Source: Bacillota bacterium
Lineage (GTDB): Bacteria; Bacillota; Sulfobacillia; Sulfobacillales; Sulfobacillaceae
DNA length: 35,662 nucleotides
Direction: 5' to 3'
NCBI GenBank assembly: GCA_021784595.1
Contig: JAJYHT010000018.1
Span: 1-35,662 of the forward strand
Shown piece by piece: positions 31,836 to 35,662 of the stretch (positions within the stretch are counted from its first letter, which is position 1; each line of letters begins with the position of its first letter). The notes beneath the pieces were generated by a model that saw only the letters and a list, made by a program, of their open reading frames with translations, was not told the origin of the DNA and made no database searches. A program made the position numbers and the translations under genes.

Positions 31836-33430
31836 GAGGGTTTGGGTCGGTGCAATACCGGAATTAAATGAAGGAGCTCTATCACATGTAGCCATGAGGT
31901 GGGCATGAGCTGTGCCAGGCGGTTGATGTCACGGTCGGCGTAAAATCCGCTAATCCGCAAGAAAAGAGCGAACAGCAGGGTATACAGCATCGACATGATC
32001 AACAGAGACAGAAATGTTGTTGCGCGGCCAGTGCCCAAAGACAGTGCCCAATGACTTAATTCGCGTATCACTAAAAGTGCTGGGAGGGTGCTGGCAATGA
32101 TGGGCACGACCCATTGCCCCAAGCCGTGCCACCAATCTAGAGACAAAACGCGAAAGAACAACCACAAAAAGTATGCCGAACCCAGCACTGTGCCGGCGGC
32201 AGTTCCCAGCAGGATGCCGAACAATCCCCACCGGGAAGCCAAGCTTAACGAAAGGCCAAGCTTCAAGACGCTGCCCACAATGGCGTAATAGGATTCAAGG
32301 CGTGGTTTGCCGATTCCCCGTAGATATGTGGTGCCTATGCCGGTCAGATTGTTGACGGTGTAGGTGATCAAGAGCAAGCTCACAATTAAAAAAAACTGAG
32401 AATATCGGTGATGCAGCCAGAAGTACATGATGAGGGTGCTGGTGGCGGCGATAAGCCCAGACAAGAAGAAGGTGGCCAAGGCAAGATAACGGCTGGCATC
32501 CACGTAATGGGAGCGAATATGCTCTTGGGACTGATGTTGCGCTTCCCACACAGAAAAAACCGGGAGCAGGGCGGACGAAAAATTTAATGGGAAACGTCGT
32601 GACAACAAAGCTAGCTTATTGCCTACCTGATACACCCCGGCCGCAGCTGCGCTTACATAGAGCCCAATTAAAATCCGGTCCGTCTCATTGTTGATTTGAT
32701 TGGACAGCCGATTGATCTGGATCCAGCCACCGAAAGCCAACAATGTTTTAATCAAGGTCTTGGAAATTTTCAGCGGGTTGACCAGTGGCGTCTCACGCAG
32801 CCACTGCACCGTCAGGACCCCATAGACTATCGTAGTCCCAATCCACGACACGTAATTAGCAATGATGAAAGCATACAGTCCCCACTGACGAGCTAACCCA
32901 ATCAGCAACACCGTGTAGTTGACGATTTGAAATAGCACATTGATGGTGGAAACTAGGCGCAGTTTTTGAAGGGCAATGGACAGCGAACCAAAGACGCTAA
33001 AGCTTTGGGATAGAAATAAATAGGCATAAACCCACCAGAACGCGGATTCTGCGATATGTTGATCAGAAGCATTCAAGTGAAACCACAAGCCAAATCGTGG
33101 GGCCACATAATAGGCCACGGGGCTTAACGCGACTCCCATGGCCACATATAAAAGCAGGCTAATGGTGATAATCTGGCGTACTGTATGGCGTTCATGATGG
33201 GCGGCAGCCATGGCCAGCTGAGTGACAAAGGTGCCTCCGACTCCTAGGTCAAATAATGAAAAATAGCTCAAGACGCCCGACAAAATCACCCAGACGCCAT
33301 AAAGAGCCAGACCTACGCGATGAATCGCAACAGGAATCACCACGAAGCCCATTAATAAGATGATGATCGTAGCCCCCGTCATCGCCATGGAGTTGCGAAA
33401 AACTTTTTGGGCAGTGGGTCTGTCAGCCAT
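31832..33430 (-). CDS. polysaccharide biosynthesis flippase (Wzx/MOP superfamily)
   Basis: 532 residues, ATG at 33430, five bases after GGAGGGC; ATG at 33433 is only two bases from it. About 14 hydrophobic helices cover the protein. Typical features of the MOP superfamily are the N-terminal RNSMAMTGATIIILLMGFVVIPVAIHRVG with YGVWVILSGVLSYFSLFDLGVGGTFVTQLA, and a central FGGWIQINRLSNQINNETDRILIG. It would move lipid-linked sugars to the outer face of the membrane for capsule or cell-wall glycans. No glycosyltransferase genes flank it. Confidence 0.88.
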   Translation of the reverse strand: MADRPTAQKVFRNSMAMTGATIIILLMGFVVIPVAIHRVGLALYGVWVILSGVLSYFSLFDLGVGGTFVTQLAMAAAHHERHTVRQIITISLLLYVAMGVALSPVAYYVAPRFGLWFHLNASDQHIAESAFWWVYAYLFLSQSFSVFGSLSIALQKLRLVSTINVLFQIVNYTVLLIGLARQWGLYAFIIANYVSWIGTTIVYGVLTVQWLRETPLVNPLKISKTLIKTLLAFGGWIQINRLSNQINNETDRILIGLYVSAAAAGVYQVGNKLALLSRRFPLNFSSALLPVFSVWEAQHQSQEHIRSHYVDASRYLALATFFLSGLIAATSTLIMYFWLHHRYSQFFLIVSLLLITYTVNNLTGIGTTYLRGIGKPRLESYYAIVGSVLKLGLSLSLASRWGLFGILLGTAAGTVLGSAYFLWLFFRVLSLDWWHGLGQWVVPIIASTLPALLVIRELSHWALSLGTGRATTFLSLLIMSMLYTLLFALFLRISGFYADRDINRLAQLMPTSWLHVIELLHLIPVLHRPKPS

Positions 33431-33440
33431 CATGCCCTCC

Positions 33441-33470
33441 TTGTTGTTGGGGTAATTCTCGCTGTATGAT
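33441..33470 (+). promoter_or_regulatory. possible promoter of the pentapeptide gene
   Basis: TTGTTG (33441-33446), 18 bases, TATGAT (33465-33470), 39 bases before the TTG start. Confidence 0.35.
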
Positions 33471-33508
33471 AACCAAACCGGGATTTCGGGTAAAGGTGGA
33501 AGGGCAAA

Positions 33509-34093
33509 TTGTCCAAAGAAGATTATGAAGCAAAAAATATGCCTAAGATGCTATGGAAACACCGCGAACTCGATAACGTCAGTTTTCGGTACGCGGTGTT
33601 GGATGACGCCGTCATTCGGGGATGCCGGTTTGTACATTGCGATTTTACCGGGGCTTTTTTGCGCGGCTCGGTGATGGAAGAGAGTATGTTCGTGGGGTGT
33701 GACTGGACCCGCGCTTCGTTTTTTGGAGCTTCCTTGCTCAATTTAAAAATGATAGGCGGGGTGTTTGATGAAGCAGACTTAAGAGGAGTCATTATTCGCG
33801 GCGGCGATTGGACTGCTAGTCGTTTAAGGTACCAAAAACTTCGAAAGCAAAATTTTTCTAAAATGCATCTGGCCGATGCGGATTTTTATGGCTCAGACCT
33901 ACAAGAAGTGGATTTTCGGGATGCTGATTTGACTCGAGCCAACATTGCCCAGGCCAGGTTGTCCCATGCCGACTTTCGGGGTGCTGAAGTGGAGGGCATA
34001 GATTGGAGCGCCGTGGCTTTGCAATCTATTATTGTGGATTCATCTCAAACCATTGTGATTGTGAGGGCATTAGGGGCTAAAGTTCGAGATTAG
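33509..34093 (+). CDS. pentapeptide-repeat protein
   Basis: 194 residues, TTG start with GGAAGGG four bases upstream. From about residue 20 to 165 the sequence shows tandem A(D/N)LxX repeats: VSFRYAVLDDAVIRGCRFVHCDFTG, ADLRG, ADADFYGSDLQEVDFRDADLTRANIAQARLSHADFRGAE. These form a right-handed quadrilateral beta-helix. A short non-repeat segment (RLRYQKLRKQNFSKM) splits the repeats into two blocks. Some family members mimic DNA and protect gyrase; nothing here shows that role. No signal peptide. Confidence 0.9.
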   Translation: MSKEDYEAKNMPKMLWKHRELDNVSFRYAVLDDAVIRGCRFVHCDFTGAFLRGSVMEESMFVGCDWTRASFFGASLLNLKMIGGVFDEADLRGVIIRGGDWTASRLRYQKLRKQNFSKMHLADADFYGSDLQEVDFRDADLTRANIAQARLSHADFRGAEVEGIDWSAVALQSIIVDSSQTIVIVRALGAKVRD

Positions 34094-34407
34094 ATAATCT
34101 GTCACATGAAGAACATGGGCAAGGTGGCTACCGGTGGATCGATTTGTTGCAAAACCTACGAATTTAGCATATCGACCATCAAATGCCACATTTGTTATGT
34201 CATCCGCGTTTCCTCTCGCGATTCGTTCTGAGGTCCCGTCTACGGGCGATAATTCCGATCAAGGCTGCTACCCTGGGGTATGGAGAGGATAGATGGGCCG
34301 ATGCAGGATGAGTGCTACTAGCGAGATGGCCACAAGAGCCAAGATCGCTCTGCACTGTGCGTCGATCGTCCAATGTCAAGCAGGATTAATGTCGGACCTA
34401 TGATCAC
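34094..34407. other. gene-free stretch
   Basis: About 310 bases between the pentapeptide gene and the convergent lipoprotein gene. No open frame with a ribosome-binding site and no RNA gene was seen. Its base composition is mixed and the content could be a decayed gene or element, but I find no terminal repeats or recognisable protein remnant. Confidence 0.35.
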
Positions 34408-34433
34408 TGGACGCCTTAGTGGTAAGGCGTCCA
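34408..34433 (-). terminator. perfect hairpin overlapping the lipoprotein stop codon
   Basis: TGGACGCCTTA (34408-34418) and TAAGGCGTCCA (34423-34433) form an 11-bp perfect stem with a four-base loop. The last codons and the TAA of the lipoprotein gene (minus strand) lie inside it. No T-run follows, so it may act as a Rho-independent stop only weakly or protect the mRNA end. Confidence 0.55.
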
Positions 34434-35399
34434 ATGCACAGCCATGGCACACGTATCTACCGGGTTTTGTGCCATCGGTTGGCGTGCGGCCACAGTCATC
34501 AATTGATCGCCGTTGATCCAGTCAATGCGTCCGACGGCAGTGCTTGGGCTAATCATGTCAATCATGATCAACCCAGGAAAAGGCGGCAAATAATGCGTGT
34601 GAAGATAATTCACGACTGAAAGCGCCATTGCCTGCTCGTACTGTGCAGACGCTCCGACAATTTCAATCGTCCAGTTGCCTTCGTACCAAACTAACTTGGC
34701 GTTAGTGTAGTTCGAGCCATATGCGTAGGCGGTCGCCACTAAGGCATCGCCGCCATTGCCTACTGTCATTTTTTGGCTAGCAGTGGCTTTTGCCGTGGCT
34801 TGGTTTGCCAACCATAACGGATTGTTGCTTCTTAGGACGGTTGCCCTCTGGGGGCTCGTACTGACTGGTTGGCTAGAACCCAGCAGCGTCAGGCCAAACG
34901 ATCCGACATAGGGTGCTCGGGAATCAAGGTGTTGACTTATCGTCGGATTATTTACCCCTAAGGGGATCGCGGTATCAAGCAAATGCACGGTCCAACTGAC
35001 GTTGGTTTGTGTGGTCAGCGCGGTTAAATATCCAAATCCTGGGCCAGGCGCAGGCGGTATGACTGTGGGCGCGGCCAGAGGCAAATCGGTGGACGAAGCA
35101 AGACTGTTCATGGCTGTGGCGATGATCGGATTCCATGACGAGAGATTGTTCGATGTTGACGGGGAGGCCGATGGTGAGGTGCTGGCAGAGGATGACTGTA
35201 CAGGGCTCGATGACGACGGATTGGTTGAGGTGCTTGATGACGTTGGACTAGCACTGGGAGCGGTGGAAACCTGACCGGAAACCGTATAGCTGTTGGAGTG
35301 TTGTGCAGGCTTGGTGATGTGCGCGGCGCCACTTAGACCGCATCCGGTAATAGTCAACAACAACGCGGCGGATGACAAAATCGCACCAGATTTAGGCAT
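34416..35399 (-). CDS. Ser/Thr-rich lipoprotein of unknown function
   Basis: 327 residues, ATG at 35399 with AGGAGG eight bases upstream. A lipoprotein signal ends in the lipobox TITGC (residues about 16-20). Residues 35-90 are a Ser/Thr/Pro/Ala-rich low-complexity linker that would hold the rest away from the membrane. The C-terminal domain (about 95-327) has beta-type segments, for example AKLVWYEGNWTIEIVG, GLIMIDMISPSTAVGRIDWINGD, and one cysteine (DTCAMAVHW). I do not recognise the domain. It is likely anchored on the outer face of the membrane. Confidence 0.75.
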   Translation of the reverse strand: MPKSGAILSSAALLLTITGCGLSGAAHITKPAQHSNSYTVSGQVSTAPSASPTSSSTSTNPSSSSPVQSSSASTSPSASPSTSNNLSSWNPIIATAMNSLASSTDLPLAAPTVIPPAPGPGFGYLTALTTQTNVSWTVHLLDTAIPLGVNNPTISQHLDSRAPYVGSFGLTLLGSSQPVSTSPQRATVLRSNNPLWLANQATAKATASQKMTVGNGGDALVATAYAYGSNYTNAKLVWYEGNWTIEIVGASAQYEQAMALSVVNYLHTHYLPPFPGLIMIDMISPSTAVGRIDWINGDQLMTVAARQPMAQNPVDTCAMAVHWTPYH

Positions 35400-35480
35400 T
35401 GTGATAACCTCCTATTCACAAACTAAAACGCCAAACTACTTTTGAAGGTTACATAATTGCATTACCGCAAAAGCGCTGCA

Positions 35481-35660
35481 TTACCGGGGTCTGGGTGAAT
35501 GGTACCGATGGCTTTGGTGGCATCGTGTTTCCCCCCCTTTAATGCCGTCCGGATGGATGCGCAAATCCTGCAGGGCACGGCGAATCTCGGCGAGGGCTTG
35601 CTGCTCCTCCAGACTCACCAGGGTGCCGCCATTTTGGAGGAATCCAGACTTAATGCCTCG
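35481..35660 (-). CDS. possible C-terminal fragment of a gene cut by the window edge
   Basis: An open frame enters from the right edge on the minus strand and ends with TAA at 35481. It includes a helical stretch LVSLEEQQALAEIRRALQDL, then a G7 run (ATTAAAGGGGGGG) after which the translation becomes Arg/His-rich and unlikely. The true gene may end or shift frame at the G run. An ATG after the run at about 35532 opens a 24-codon frame. I do not recognise the fragment. Confidence 0.25.
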   Translation of the reverse strand, partial: RGIKSGFLQNGGTLVSLEEQQALAEIRRALQDLRIHPDGIKGGETRCHQSHRYHSPRPR

Positions 35661-35662
35661 GC

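Noticed and set aside
34094-34407. Remnant of an insertion sequence
   Set aside because: No transposase fragment or terminal inverted repeats could be recognised.

Overview
The window reads as chromosomal DNA of an acidophilic, sulfur-oxidising Firmicute, most like Sulfobacillus or a close relative. This is inferred from gene content (an sHdr sulfur-oxidation cluster beside a glucoamylase and a peptide importer), strong purine-rich ribosome-binding sites, frequent TTG/GTG starts and Gram-positive-type lipoproteins. No rRNA or other taxonomic marker is present, so the genus is an inference.

The centre (about 5.9-18.6 kb, + strand) is one long sulfur-oxidation operon: dsrE3A-like, hdrC1, hdrB1, hdrA, a conserved 'hyp' gene, a fused hdrC2-hdrB2 gene, etfB, etfA, a membrane ETF:quinone oxidoreductase-like Fe-S protein, two lipoate-binding proteins (lbpA), a lipoate-protein ligase, tusA, a second dsrE-like gene and a GAF-domain gene. 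Most genes overlap or are separated by fewer than 50 bases. A sigma-A-like promoter (5903-5931) precedes the set and a 16-bp hairpin (18556-18599) closes it. The suggested logic is that TusA/DsrE carriers hand sulfane sulfur to the sHdr complex and its lipoylated LbpA partner, and that electrons leave through EtfAB and the membrane protein to the menaquinone pool. The operon carries its own ligase for loading LbpA. No lipoyl synthase, Sox, Dsr reductase or sulfur-specific regulator is in the window.

Left flank (1-5.7 kb): an exported small protein, a GNAT acetyltransferase, an amidohydrolase, a GH15 glucoamylase and an unknown convergent gene.

Right flank (18.6-35.7 kb): a PrsA-like lipoprotein foldase, ilvD, a PaiB/FMN-binding protein, an MFS transporter, a DUF192 protein, tRNA-Pro(GGG), a PIN / XRE-ImmA toxin-antitoxin-like pair with its own operator, a peptide ABC importer lacking ATPase genes, a YbaK deacylase, a degenerate Mrr-like protein, a Nudix hydrolase, a polysaccharide flippase, a pentapeptide-repeat protein and a Ser/Thr-rich lipoprotein. 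No insertion sequence, CRISPR array or replication origin was seen.
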